Part shown: one piece after another, positions 18,628 through 29,824 of the stretch
Layout of the letters: the number at the start of each line of letters is the position of its first letter
How positions within the stretch are numbered: position 1 is the first letter of the stretch
Assembly: GCF_024347375.1 (NCBI RefSeq)
Contig: NZ_AP025470.1
Coordinates: 2,356,001-2,420,000, forward strand
Length of the DNA stretch: 64,000 nt
Direction: 5' to 3'
Source of the DNA: Vibrio coralliirubri
GTDB taxonomy: Bacteria > Pseudomonadota > Gammaproteobacteria > Enterobacterales > Vibrionaceae
The notes under the pieces: generated by a model
What the model saw: the letters and a program-made list of their open reading frames with translations, nothing else
Told to the model about the DNA's origin: nothing
Databases searched by the model: none
Translations under genes and position numbers: made by a program

Positions 18628-19122
18628 ATGATCATCCTTCACACAAATTTTGGTGACATCAAAGTTCAACTTAACGAAGAAAAAGCACCAGAAACAAGCG
18701 CAAACTTTCTACAGTATTGCCGTGACGGTTTCTACGACAACACACTATTCCACCGTGTTATCGATGGTTTCATGATTCAAGGCGGCGGCATGACTTCTGG
18801 CCTTAAAGAAAAAGCGACTCGTGCAACGATCAAGAACGAAGCAAACAACGGTCTTGCAAACAAAGTTGGTACGCTAGCAATGGCTCGTACTATGGAACCG
18901 CATTCAGCGAGCTCTCAGTTCTTCATCAACGTTAACGACAACTCTTTCCTAAACTTCCGTAGCGAAAGCCTAGACGGTTGGGGCTACTGTGTATTCGCAG
19001 AAGTTGTTGAAGGCATGGACATCGTGAACAAGATTAAAGGTGTTAGCACTGGTTCTATGGGTATGCACCAAGATGTACCTCTAGAAGAAGTGATCATCAC
19101 TGGTACTACAATTGAAGCTTAA
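18628..19122 (+). CDS. ppiB: Peptidyl-prolyl cis-trans isomerase B (cyclophilin)
   Basis: Cytoplasmic cyclophilin catalysing proline isomerisation during protein folding. At 164 residues without a signal peptide it fits PpiB, not periplasmic Ppi[26 protein letters not shown] and [14 protein letters not shown] are diagnostic cyclophilin blocks including the active-site Arg and Phe. A good AAGGTAAC ribosome site precedes the ATG. A terminator separates it from lpxH. Confidence 0.95.
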   Translation: MIILHTNFGDIKVQLNEEKAPETSANFLQYCRDGFYDNTLFHRVIDGFMIQGGGMTSGLKEKATRATIKNEANNGLANKVGTLAMARTMEPHSASSQFFINVNDNSFLNFRSESLDGWGYCVFAEVVEGMDIVNKIKGVSTGSMGMHQDVPLEEVIITGTTIEA

Positions 19123-19175
19123 TTACTTGCTTTCGGTTAGTATTAATAATTGATGAGCCGATAAAATCAGGATAC

Positions 19176-19200
19176 AGGGAGCGAATCGCTCCCTTTTTTT
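19176..19200 (+). terminator. Terminator after ppiB
   Basis: Stem AGGGAGCG (19176-19183) with CGCTCCCT (19187-19194) and a following run of Ts. It ends just before the lpxH start, so lpxH may depend on readthrough or on a promoter within the gap. Confidence 0.88.
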
Positions 19201-19206
19201 AGACCT

Positions 19207-19941
19207 ATGAAAACATATTTTATATCAGATCTGCACCTTTCTCCGTCACGACAAGACATCACAGACTGCTTCTTAACCTTTATGAAGAACGAAGCCATAG
19301 AAGCGGATGCACTTTACGTGTTAGGCGACCTTTTCGAGTTCTGGATTGGTGACGATGATAAGAGTGAATTCGCGACTTCTATCCGCCAAGCGTTTATCGA
19401 CTTAGTGAAAACAGGCGTGCCTTGTTACTTTACTCAAGGGAACCGCGACTTCTTAGTCGGCAAAAAATTTGCTAAGCAAACGGGCGTGAAACTTCTCGAC
19501 GAAGTTTCTACGATCGATATCTACGGGCAAAAAGCGGTGGTGTTGCATGGTGATACCCTATGTACTGAAGATGTAAAGTACCTCGCCTTTCGCGAAAAAG
19601 TGCATCAGCCATGGTTACAATGGGTCTTCAACCGAATCCCATTTTTCATCAAGAAGAAAATTGTTTCGAAGGTTCAATCAGATATCAAAGATGACAAGCA
19701 GACCAAGTCTCTCGACATCATGGATGTGACACAGCAGGAAGTCGAAGATGTGATGGAACGAAACAATGTCGATCTGATGATCCACGGACATACTCACCGC
19801 CCAGACATCCATACATTTAGTGCTAACAATTGCACTAAAACCCGTATCGTACTTGGCGATTGGTATACACAAGGCTCAGTGCTGGTGTTCACGCCGCAAA
19901 GTTTTGAACTACAGAATCGAGCGTTTAGCAATAGCTTTTAA
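19207..19941 (+). CDS. lpxH: UDP-2,3-diacylglucosamine diphosphatase LpxH
   Basis: Fourth step of lipid A synthesis: hydrolysis of UDP-2,3-diacylglucosamine to lipid X and UMP at the membrane surface. A calcineurin-like phosphoesterase with all metal motifs: SDLHLS (6-11), GDLFEFW, GNRDF, HGDTLC and HGHTHRP. Length 244 is normal. The ATG lies only six bases after the T-run of the ppiB terminator, a tight arrangement, and the ribosome-binding site is poor. Confidence 0.96.
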   Translation: MKTYFISDLHLSPSRQDITDCFLTFMKNEAIEADALYVLGDLFEFWIGDDDKSEFATSIRQAFIDLVKTGVPCYFTQGNRDFLVGKKFAKQTGVKLLDEVSTIDIYGQKAVVLHGDTLCTEDVKYLAFREKVHQPWLQWVFNRIPFFIKKKIVSKVQSDIKDDKQTKSLDIMDVTQQEVEDVMERNNVDLMIHGHTHRPDIHTFSANNCTKTRIVLGDWYTQGSVLVFTPQSFELQNRAFSNSF

Positions 19942-20064
19942 CATCACGCTTAAACTTTCACTTTGATTATTATTGTCGGTCAGACTTTCTTAGAAAGTGT
20001 ATGGTAATTTCTAGTGAATTAGCTATTATCTCTCTACCAGAAATAAACCGAACGCAGTACCAAG

Positions 20065-21282
20065 TTGAAATATTCATACGTAGCGCGTCAACCAATACTC
20101 GACACAGGCAAGAAAACCATAGGTTACGAGTTGCTATTCAGGGATGGTCCTAAGAACACTTTCCCTGAAGTAGAGCCGGAGCTCGCTACTAGCCGTTTGC
20201 TTTCCGATCACTTCTTATCGACCCACTACAATACGTTGGGTGATAAGCTTGGGTTCGTGAACTTCCCATATGCAAGCCTAATCAACTTAGTCCCTACTCT
20301 GTTCCCCAAAGAAAGCCTCGTTGTTGAGGTTCTTGAAGACTGCGAACCGACAGACGAGTTACTTGAAGCAATCAAAACCATCTTTGACGCGGGTTATACC
20401 ATTGCGCTAGACGACTTTGTGCCAAGTAAAGCTTGGAAGCGCTTCTTACCCTACGTTTCGATTATCAAGTTCGATATCCGTTTGACGCCAATTGCCAAAG
20501 CAGCGATGTTTATGAACTCTCTCAAAGGGCTAGATATCAAGTTCCTTGCTGAGAAAGTGGAAACGTACGAAGAATACCAAGAAGCGAAAAAAGCAGGCTT
20601 CACCTACTTTCAAGGTTATTTCTTTAGCAAGCCAGAGATGATCCAGACGCGTGCGCTCAACCCGGCATTCCTGACGACCGTTCAGCTGTTAAAAGAGATT
20701 GCGCACGACCCTATCGACTTTGGCGAAGTCGAGCGTTTGATTACGCTCGATGTGACCATGTCTTATAAGCTACTTACCTACGTAAACTCCGCGGGTGGTT
20801 CACCAACAACGATTCGTTCATTCCGCCAAGCGCTTATTTACCTGGGTGAACAAAAGCTGCGTAAGTTCGTTTCACTGGTGGCTATCGCATCGGCGAAAGA
20901 AGATAAGCCCGACTCTCTTTATGGCTTAGCGGTCATACGCGCACGTCAGTGTGAACTCTTGGTTGAGAAGATGAATGTTAAGGTTGAGCCTGGACAAGCC
21001 TTTTTGACCGGTATGTTCTCTCTATTGGATTCACTCTTTGACCAACCATTGAAACAAGTACTCGATTCAGTGCCGATCGACCTAGAGATCAAACAAGCCT
21101 TGATTCAACGTAAAGGCGTGTTGGGTGCAGTATTGGCGATGGTGGTTGCGTATGAACAAGCTCGATGGGATGAAGCGACTCGTATTCGCCAGCTTCTCAA
21201 ACTGAGTGAAGCTCAACTTGGTCAAGCTTATGACGAAGCGACGACTTGGGCACAAGAGTTATTATCTCCAGCGTTAAAATAG
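20065..21282 (+). CDS. EAL and HDOD domain signalling protein
   Basis: A 405-residue cytoplasmic protein with an N-terminal EAL-type domain (about 1-200) and a C-terminal HDOD domain (about 200-380). The EAL motif is GYELLFR; Asn, Glu, Lys and Gln positions remain (FVNFP, VVEVLED, IIKFD, YFQGYFF). The loop usually reading DDFGTG is DDFVPS, so phosphodiesterase activity against cyclic di-GMP may be reduced or lost. The start is TTG with no clear ribosome site, but no upstream or nearby ATG keeps the YVARQPIL beginning of the domain, so TTG is the best choice. It ends in its own terminator. Related proteins affect motility and biofilm (family knowledge). Confidence 0.85.
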   Translation: MKYSYVARQPILDTGKKTIGYELLFRDGPKNTFPEVEPELATSRLLSDHFLSTHYNTLGDKLGFVNFPYASLINLVPTLFPKESLVVEVLEDCEPTDELLEAIKTIFDAGYTIALDDFVPSKAWKRFLPYVSIIKFDIRLTPIAKAAMFMNSLKGLDIKFLAEKVETYEEYQEAKKAGFTYFQGYFFSKPEMIQTRALNPAFLTTVQLLKEIAHDPIDFGEVERLITLDVTMSYKLLTYVNSAGGSPTTIRSFRQALIYLGEQKLRKFVSLVAIASAKEDKPDSLYGLAVIRARQCELLVEKMNVKVEPGQAFLTGMFSLLDSLFDQPLKQVLDSVPIDLEIKQALIQRKGVLGAVLAMVVAYEQARWDEATRIRQLLKLSEAQLGQAYDEATTWAQELLSPALK

Positions 21283-21370
21283 TAATCTTCGCGCTAACAC
21301 TTTGATAATTTCAATAGAAACTAAACTTTGGTGAGCGATCGTTTCTTGGTAAACTCCCACGCATTCATTT

Positions 21371-21397
21371 ATGGCCTCTTAATAGAGGCCATTTTTA
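21371..21397 (+). terminator. Terminator after the EAL-HDOD gene
   Basis: Stem ATGGCCTC (21371-21378) pairs with GAGGCCAT (21385-21392), followed by Ts; it lies just upstream of the YchJ-family start. Confidence 0.85.
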
Positions 21398-21409
21398 CAG
21401 GATCTGACT

Positions 21410-21922
21410 ATGTCTTTATGCCCATGCGGTAGCAATAATACTTACCAACAGTGCTGTGAATCAGCGCACCTTAACCACAGTGCCGTTGAAACACCTGAGC
21501 AGTTGATGCGCTCGCGTTATTCAGCGCACGTGTTGGGTTTGGTTGACTATGTTGTTGCGACTTACCACCCTAGCTGCAATGCCGAAGCACAAAGAGAAGG
21601 CATCGCCGAATCTATCGACAGTGATTGGGCAGGGTTAGAGGTCATCGATACTACGGCAGGCTCGCACCAAGACGAAGGCTTTGTTGAATTTAAAGCTTAC
21701 TTCAATGAAGACGGCGCACAATACTGTATGCAAGAGCGCTCGCGTTTCGTTCGTGCAAACGGCCTATGGTTCTATATCGACGGTGAGTTCCCAGAGCAAG
21801 AAAAAACTACACAGCCAGAAATCGATCCTCGCTTAAACCAAACGGTTGAAAGCTTCAAGATCGGCCGTAATGACCCATGTATTTGTGGTAGCGGAAAAAA
21901 GTATAAGAAGTGCTGCGGGTAA
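21410..21922 (+). CDS. YchJ family SEC-C motif protein (UPF0225)
   Basis: A 170-residue protein with a cysteine-rich zinc-binding motif at each end: [13 protein letters not shown] (4-16) and [13 protein letters not shown] (157-169), the SEC-C form. Between them lies an NTF2-like domain with [11 protein letters not shown]. This is the UPF0225/YchJ layout. Role unknown. A GGATCTG stretch near the ATG is a weak ribosome site. Downstream is a repeat-rich region before the convergent his operon. Confidence 0.88.
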   Translation: MSLCPCGSNNTYQQCCESAHLNHSAVETPEQLMRSRYSAHVLGLVDYVVATYHPSCNAEAQREGIAESIDSDWAGLEVIDTTAGSHQDEGFVEFKAYFNEDGAQYCMQERSRFVRANGLWFYIDGEFPEQEKTTQPEIDPRLNQTVESFKIGRNDPCICGSGKKYKKCCG

Positions 21923-22030
21923 CTCGCACGGCTAAGAAGTCAGATTAATAGAAGAGATTCCTATGTCGCTTAGGCTCCTCGGAATGACGTAACGTTAGAG
22001 TTTAGAAAAGTGACGCAGGGCTTCGAAAGC

Positions 22031-22078
22031 TTGAAATCTTGAAGCCTTGAAGCCTTGAAGCCTTGAAGCCTTGAAAAT
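22031..22078. repeat. 8-bp tandem repeat array
   Basis: Six consecutive units of eight bases: four exact TTGAAGCC copies (22039-22070) flanked by TTGAAATC and TTGAAAAT variants. It is followed by a nine-base AAAAAGCTA repeat (about 22080-22100) running into the his terminator. The array is non-coding and a likely site of slipped-strand length change. Confidence 0.9.
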
Positions 22079-22096
22079 TAAAAAGCTAAAAAGCTA

Positions 22097-22132
22097 AAAA
22101 GCCCCGTAAACATATTTGTTTACGGGGCTTTT
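22097..22132. terminator. Strong bidirectional terminator at the end of the his operon
   Basis: A perfect 16-bp stem (22097-22112 with 22117-22132, AAAAGCCCCGTAAACA) and four-base loop, 39 bases beyond the hisIE stop. It can also end the YchJ-family transcript. Confidence 0.93.
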
Positions 22133-22170
22133 ATCTATCTGTCACGTGGTTCGATTAATCTAAACAGAGC

Positions 22171-22817
22171 TTACTGATGACGCTCTTTTAGCTTGTTGAC
22201 CACATCGTTCATCGATAAGCCTTGGTCTTGAAGAAGAACCATCAAGTGGTAAATCAAATCTGCTGATTCACACACTAATTCCGCCTTATCGCCCGACGTC
22301 GCCGCAAGCGCGACTTCAACGCCTTCTTCGCCCACTTTTTGCGAAATACGCTTGGTGCCACGGGCATATAAACTGGCAGTATAAGAAGACTCAGGGTCTG
22401 CGTCCTTGCGGGCAGCCAGTAGCTGCTCAAGCTGATGAAGCCACACCATCTGAGACTCTTCTTGCTTGTCTCCATCCCAACATGTTGTTGTTCCTGTGTG
22501 GCACGTTGGGCCAATGGGATTAACTTTAACCAGTAAGGTGTCGCTGTCACAGTCCAAGGCAATGTTTTGCAGTTGCAATACGTTGCCCGACGTTTCACCT
22601 TTCGTCCAAAGACGCTCTTTGGTGCGAGAGAAAAACGTCACATTGCCTGTTTCACCTGTTTTCTCAAGTGCCGCTGGGTTCATGTATCCCATCATTAACA
22701 CTTGGCTCGATTGGTAATCTTGAACAATAGCTGGCACTAAGCCATCTACTTTTTCCCAGTTAATACGCTCTGACAATGCGCCTACTTCTGTTTTTGATAA
22801 GCTTTCGGTTTCAAAAC

Positions 22818-22821
<4 letters not shown>
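22171..22821 (-). CDS. hisIE: Bifunctional phosphoribosyl-AMP cyclohydrolase / phosphoribosyl-ATP pyrophosphatase
   Basis: Fused HisI and HisE, second and third steps of histidine synthesis, 216 residues. The N-terminal cyclohydrolase domain shows [25 protein letters not shown] and the zinc cysteines of DCDSDTLLV and CHTGTTTCW. The C-terminal pyrophosphatase domain has [21 protein letters not shown] and the acidic [14 protein letters not shown] helix (here [10 protein letters not shown]). It is the last gene of the operon; its start overlaps hisF by four bases. Confidence 0.96.
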
Positions 22822-24310
<1,489 letters not shown>

Positions 24311-24353
24311 TTACATTCCTTATATGGCAACGTTAGCCGCTGCCTAATCCTTA

Positions 24354-24968
24354 TTACAATTCCAAGAAGTTCTGAATCAGCTTAGAGCCAGCTTTCGAAG
24401 ATCGCTCTGGGTGGAACTGAACACCATAATAATTGCCACTTTGAACCGCCGCAGTGAACGGATTACCGTAATCACATTGTGCGATTGTGTAGTCGCCCAC
24501 TGGCATTGCGAAGCTATGAACAAAGTAGAAGTATTCGCCTTCTTCAATGTCTTTAAATAGAGGATGATTAGGTGTTGCCGTTACGGTGTTCCACCCCATG
24601 TGTGGTAATGGCAAGTCGCCCGTTTCAAGTAAACGAACTTCACCATCACACAAACCTAGGCATTCAACTAACTCGTCAGCCTTCTGGCCTTTCTCTTGAG
24701 ACAGTTTACCTAACAGCTGCATACCTAAACAGATACCTAGCAGAGGCTTCTCTACTTGCTTCACAAGGGTAACAAGGTCACGCTCTTGCAGGTTCTTCAT
24801 TGCCTCGCTTGCTGTACCTACACCGGGTAGGAATAGCTTGTCGGCAGCAAGAACCACTTCTGGTTCTTTTGAAATTTCAACTGCGTAGCCCAAACGTTCA
24901 ATCGCAAACTTCACCGATGAAACGTTGGCACAACCCGTATCAATAATAACGACTTTTTGCTCTTTCAT
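24354..24968 (-). CDS. hisH: Imidazole glycerol phosphate synthase, glutaminase subunit
   Basis: Class I glutamine amidotransferase that supplies ammonia to HisF. The nucleophile lies in GICLGMQLL (Cys about 80), and the catalytic His-Glu pair is in [10 protein letters not shown] near the C-terminus. Length 204. Nine bases separate it from hisB. Confidence 0.97.
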   Translation of the reverse strand: MKEQKVVIIDTGCANVSSVKFAIERLGYAVEISKEPEVVLAADKLFLPGVGTASEAMKNLQERDLVTLVKQVEKPLLGICLGMQLLGKLSQEKGQKADELVECLGLCDGEVRLLETGDLPLPHMGWNTVTATPNHPLFKDIEEGEYFYFVHSFAMPVGDYTIAQCDYGNPFTAAVQSGNYYGVQFHPERSSKAGSKLIQNFLEL

Positions 24969-24977
24969 ACCGAACCC

Positions 24978-26066
24978 TTACAGAACGCCTTTGCTGCTTG
25001 GCAACTCGTTACCTTCAACTTTGATTGCTTGGCGAAGAGTACGGCCAAACGCTTTGAACAGGCTCTCAATGATGTGGTGATCATTATTGCCATCAGAAGA
25101 AAGGTGTAGCGTACAAGCCAATGTATCGGTTAGAGAGCGGAAGAAGTGAACCACCATCTCGGTTGAAAGATCACCCACTTGCTCACGGCTGAACTTAGCA
25201 TCGAACTTCAGGTATGGACGACCAGAAAGGTCTAGCGCACACTGAGCCAAACACTCATCCATTGGAAGGCTAAAACCAAAACGGCCAATACCACGTTTGT
25301 CGCCAAGTGCATCTTTCAATGCTTGGCCTAAAGCCAGAGCGGTATCTTCGACTGTGTGGTGATCATCGATGTGCAGGTCGCCCTTTACAGTCAGGTTCAT
25401 TTGGAAACCACCGTGTGTCGCGATTTGATCAAGCATGTGATCGAAGAAACCCATGCCGGTATCGATCTTGTTGCCACCAGTTTCATCAAGGTTTACTGCA
25501 ACCTTGATATCGGTTTCTTTAGTGGTACGAACTACTTCAGCAATACGCGCATTAACCGTCAGATCTTTAACGATTTGTGGCCAGTTAAGCGTGCCTTCTG
25601 TTTCCGCATCCGGGCCATATTGAATACCGCGGATAGCCATGTTCTCTGCCAATTGAAGATCCGTCATTCGGTCGCCAATCACAACAGAGTGTTGGAAGTC
25701 GACTTTACCGCCTTGTAGGTACTCTTTAACCATACCCAGTTTAGGCTTGCGGCAAGAGCAGTTGTCTTCATCAAAGTGAGGGCAAATAAGCACGTCGTCA
25801 AACTTAACGCCTTGAGATTCGAAGAACTCCATCATCATATTGTGTGGCGCATCGAAATTTTCTTGTGGGTAGCTGTCGGTACCTAGGCCATCTTGGTTAG
25901 TGACCATCACTAAGCGATAACCAGCATCTTGCAAAGCAAGCAGGCTAGGAATCACTAGCGGTTCGAATTTTAGCTTGTCTAAACGGTCTACTTGAAAGTC
26001 AACTGGCGGCTCAACAATTAAGGTGCCGTCACGGTCTATAAAAAGTATTTTCTGTTGTTTACTCAC
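24978..26066 (-). CDS. hisB: Bifunctional histidinol-phosphatase / imidazole glycerol-phosphate dehydratase
   Basis: A fused enzyme of 362 residues. The N-terminal HAD phosphatase domain has FIDRDGTL (9-16) and zinc ligands in [14 protein letters not shown]. The C-terminal dehydratase domain has [24 protein letters not shown] and [10 protein letters not shown] manganese-binding motifs. This fusion is typical of gammaproteobacteria. Upstream is an unusually long 131-base gap to hisC containing an inverted repeat. Confidence 0.97.
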   Translation of the reverse strand: MSKQQKILFIDRDGTLIVEPPVDFQVDRLDKLKFEPLVIPSLLALQDAGYRLVMVTNQDGLGTDSYPQENFDAPHNMMMEFFESQGVKFDDVLICPHFDEDNCSCRKPKLGMVKEYLQGGKVDFQHSVVIGDRMTDLQLAENMAIRGIQYGPDAETEGTLNWPQIVKDLTVNARIAEVVRTTKETDIKVAVNLDETGGNKIDTGMGFFDHMLDQIATHGGFQMNLTVKGDLHIDDHHTVEDTALALGQALKDALGDKRGIGRFGFSLPMDECLAQCALDLSGRPYLKFDAKFSREQVGDLSTEMVVHFFRSLTDTLACTLHLSSDGNNDHHIIESLFKAFGRTLRQAIKVEGNELPSSKGVL

Positions 26067-26135
26067 TTGAACTTCCTTTTAATTTTAAATCTGGTGGCCT
26101 AGCTAAATTCAAACGCTAACCCAAAATATTGGTTT

Positions 26136-26176
26136 CATTTGCCAGCCTGCGATTAATCAAATCAAACTGGCAAATG
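26136..26176. other. Intercistronic hairpin between hisC and hisB
   Basis: CATTTGCCAG (26136-26145) and CTGGCAAATG (26167-26176) are a perfect 10-bp inverted repeat with a 21-base loop. No T-run follows, so it is not a standard terminator. It may stabilise or process the mRNA; other his gene junctions here are close or overlapping. Confidence 0.65.
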
Positions 26177-26197
26177 TTATTACTGGTAAGCCTTTCG

Positions 26198-27241
<1,044 letters not shown>

Positions 27242-27247
27242 CTACCC

Positions 27248-28543
27248 TTATTTCGCTTTATTTAACTTTTCAACTCGGATGGTCACAGCGCGTTTGTGTG
27301 CATCCAAGCCTTCGGCTTCCGCCATTGTTACTACTGTTGGCGCTAGGCCTTTCAAACCATCAGCCGTTAGCTCTTGAACCGTCATTCGCTTAGAGAAATC
27401 AGCCAAACCTAGGCTTGAATACGTCTTGGTATAGCCGTAAGTCGGAAGAACGTGGTTTGTGCCTGATGCGTAGTCACCTGCAGATTCTGGAGACCAGTCA
27501 CCCAGGAAAATTGAACCTGCATTGTCTAACAATGGCAGCAATTCACGTGGATTCTTGGTTTGAACGATCAAGTGCTCAGGGCCGTAGAAGTTCGAAATCG
27601 CAATCGCTTGAGTGAGCGATTCAGCAATGATGATTAAGCTTGAAGCCAATGCTTGCTGAGCGATGTTCGCACGAGACAGTTCTTTCAGTTGCTTCTGAAC
27701 CGCTTCTGTTACTTGGTCTGCAACCACTGGAGATGGTGTTACTAGGACAACCTGAGAATCAGGACCGTGTTCCGCTTGGCTCAACAAATCCGCTGCGATG
27801 AAGTCTGCATCTGCAGTTTCATCGGCAATCACTAACACTTCAGACGGACCCGCTGGCATATCAATCGCCGCGCCGCGGAAGTCATTGCTTACTTGGCGTT
27901 TCGCTTCGGTTACGTAGGCATTACCCGGGCCGAAGATCTTATCGACCTTAGCCACACTCTCGGTCCCGTAAGCCATTGCAGCCACCGCTTGACCACCACC
28001 AACGTTGTAAACCTCGTCGATCTTACAAAGCTTAGCGACATACAAGATTTCATCAGCGATTGGCGGAGGTGAACAAAGTACAACCTTACGACAACCTGCG
28101 ATTTGAGCAGGAACACCTAACATAAGAACCGTTGACGGAAGTGGCGCACTGCCACCTGGAATATAAAGGCCAACAGTATTAATAGCGCGTGTCACTTGCT
28201 CACACACAACACCAGGCTGCGTCTCAACCTTAATTGGCTGTGGCTTTTGAGCTTCGTGAAACTTAGCAATATTGCTATAAGCTTGCTCTAACGCTTGCTT
28301 CATCTCTGGTGTTAGACGAGCACACGCCTCTTCGATCTCACCTGAACTGACTCGGATAGATTCTGGAGTCACACCATCAAACTTTGCGGTCAGCTCTCTA
28401 AGCGCGGCATCGCCTTCATTTCGTACTTTTGCAATAACATCAGAAACAGTCGCTGTGATGTTTGCACCTTCAGTAATAGCTGGACGCTCTAATACCGAGT
28501 CTTGCTGTGATTCACTTAAAGATTGCCAAACAACGGTTCTCAT
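27248..28543 (-). CDS. hisD: Histidinol dehydrogenase
   Basis: Zinc- and NAD-dependent enzyme for the last two oxidations to histidine. It carries [41 protein letters not shown] and the zinc/catalytic AEHGPDSQ and GPEHL segments. I prefer the ATG at 28543, eight bases after a GGGG ribosome site; a GTG at 28549 overlaps the hisG stop by one base and would add only two residues. Confidence 0.96.
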   Translation of the reverse strand: MRTVVWQSLSESQQDSVLERPAITEGANITATVSDVIAKVRNEGDAALRELTAKFDGVTPESIRVSSGEIEEACARLTPEMKQALEQAYSNIAKFHEAQKPQPIKVETQPGVVCEQVTRAINTVGLYIPGGSAPLPSTVLMLGVPAQIAGCRKVVLCSPPPIADEILYVAKLCKIDEVYNVGGGQAVAAMAYGTESVAKVDKIFGPGNAYVTEAKRQVSNDFRGAAIDMPAGPSEVLVIADETADADFIAADLLSQAEHGPDSQVVLVTPSPVVADQVTEAVQKQLKELSRANIAQQALASSLIIIAESLTQAIAISNFYGPEHLIVQTKNPRELLPLLDNAGSIFLGDWSPESAGDYASGTNHVLPTYGYTKTYSSLGLADFSKRMTVQELTADGLKGLAPTVVTMAEAEGLDAHKRAVTIRVEKLNKAK

Positions 28544-28548
28544 CGTCA

Positions 28549-29445
28549 CTACCCCATCATTTTTTCGATTGGTAATACTAGAATCGAGCTCGCACCCAAC
28601 TCTTTCAGCTGTTCCATTGTTTCCCAGAACAAGTTCTCTGTACTTACTAGGTGAACGGCAACTTTGTCTTTGTCTGTTGATAGTGGAAGAACCGTTGGAT
28701 CTTCAGCACCAGGCAGTAGTGCTTTGATTTGCTCTAGTTGAGATGTTGGCGCGTGAAGCATGATGTACTTCGACTCTTTCGCTTGTTGAACACCCTGCAT
28801 ACGAGTCAGTAGTTTTTCAATCAATGCGGTTTTATCTGCGTCGAACTCACCAACACGTTGAATCAGTGTTGCTTTAGATTGAAAGATAGCTTCTGCTTCT
28901 TTTAGGCCGTTTGCTTCTAGCGTTGCGCCTGTAGAAACTAAATCTGCGATAGCGTCTGCTAGACCTGCGCGAGGCGCCACTTCAACCGAGCCTGTTAGCA
29001 TACAAGTGCTGAATTCAACACCCTGCTCGTCCATGTAGGCTTTCAGTAGTTGTGGGTAAGTTGTCGCAATACGTTTGCCCGCAAGATCTTGTGGGCCGTT
29101 GTAGACTTCATCTTTGTTGATTGCGATAGAAAGACGGCAACCACCGAAGTCTAAACGACGTAGTGTGCGAAACTCTGATGGCTCTTTTAGAGCAACACGG
29201 TCTAGGCGAACTTCTTCTAGTTCATTTTCACCGATAAAACCAAGGTCAACCACACCATCCATGATAAGACCTGGGATGTCATCATCACGAACTAATAACA
29301 AGTCGATTGGCATATTTAGTGAATGAACAACTAGGCGCTCACCCATGATGTTAAATTTAACACCACATTTTTTAAGTAGGTCTTGGCACTCTTTACTTAA
29401 GCGACCTTTCTTTTGAATTGCGATTCTTAGGCGTTGTGTCTGCAT
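28549..29445 (-). CDS. hisG: ATP phosphoribosyltransferase
   Basis: First and feedback-controlled step: joins ATP and PRPP. It is the long (HisG-L) form, 298 residues, with [12 protein letters not shown] at the start, the PRPP loop [14 protein letters not shown] and a C-terminal ACT-like histidine-sensing domain ([21 protein letters not shown]). I place the start at the ATG with AGGGA seven bases upstream; a TTG 18 bases earlier is less likely. It is first in the operon after the leader and attenuator. Confidence 0.96.
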   Translation of the reverse strand: MQTQRLRIAIQKKGRLSKECQDLLKKCGVKFNIMGERLVVHSLNMPIDLLLVRDDDIPGLIMDGVVDLGFIGENELEEVRLDRVALKEPSEFRTLRRLDFGGCRLSIAINKDEVYNGPQDLAGKRIATTYPQLLKAYMDEQGVEFSTCMLTGSVEVAPRAGLADAIADLVSTGATLEANGLKEAEAIFQSKATLIQRVGEFDADKTALIEKLLTRMQGVQQAKESKYIMLHAPTSQLEQIKALLPGAEDPTVLPLSTDKDKVAVHLVSTENLFWETMEQLKELGASSILVLPIEKMMG

Positions 29446-29499
29446 TGCTGTATCCCTGTGCAAATATTTGAATTTATTGATTATTTAAAAGCGCTAAAA

Positions 29500-29585
29500 C
29501 TAAAAAACCCTCGGAAGACTTTGTCATCCCGAGGGTTTAAATCTAAATTCTTTGACTTAACCTCCGGGAGAATTCTTGCTCCCGG
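29500..29585 (-). promoter_or_regulatory. Histidine operon attenuator
   Basis: On the minus strand, after the leader peptide, come a first hairpin (CCGGGAG/CTCCCGG, 29564-29570 with 29579-29585) and then a terminator (29505-29514 with 29529-29538, AAACCCTCGG and its complement) running into six Ts. The 3' arm of the first hairpin (about TCTCCCGGAGG) can instead pair with the 5' arm of the terminator (CCCTCGGGA), a plausible antiterminator. This is classical leader-peptide attenuation. Confidence 0.88.
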
Positions 29586-29609
29586 GTATACGTAAATCTC
29601 CCCGAAAGA

Positions 29610-29657
29610 CTAGATAGGGTGATGATGGTGATGAATGTTCATTACTAATTTACGCAT
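29610..29657 (-). CDS. hisL: his operon leader peptide
   Basis: A 15-residue peptide MRKLVMNIHHHHHPI with five consecutive histidine codons before the stop, too short for routine gene calling. GAAGAG lies nine bases before the first ATG; an internal ATG would give a ten-residue version without a ribosome site. Stalling of the ribosome at the His codons when His-tRNA is scarce should favour the antiterminator and expression of hisGDCBHAFIE. Confidence 0.88.
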   Translation of the reverse strand: MRKLVMNIHHHHHPI

Positions 29658-29779
29658 ACTTATAAGCTCTTCAGTTGTTTGCTTTCTTATCTCCACACTA
29701 ACTAAGCTGAGATCCTTTTTCAACCATTTATTCGAACTTTTTTCACGAAACTTAAAATTAAATTAACAAGCACAAAAAA

Positions 29780-29797
29780 GGGAGGCCAATGCCTCCC
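29780..29797 (-). terminator. Terminator of the NhaC-family gene
   Basis: Stem GGGAGGC (29780-29786) with GCCTCCC (29791-29797), followed by six Ts on the minus strand, 28 bases beyond the stop. It separates the transporter gene from the his leader. Confidence 0.88.
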
Positions 29798-29824
29798 TGA
29801 TAGTTTACTGATTAGCTTTCAGTT

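Noticed and set aside
21954..21990. Short GATTCC...GGAATGAC dispersed-repeat-like sequence after the YchJ-family gene
   Set aside because: Only one copy was noticed in the window and its arms are too short to call a repeat element.
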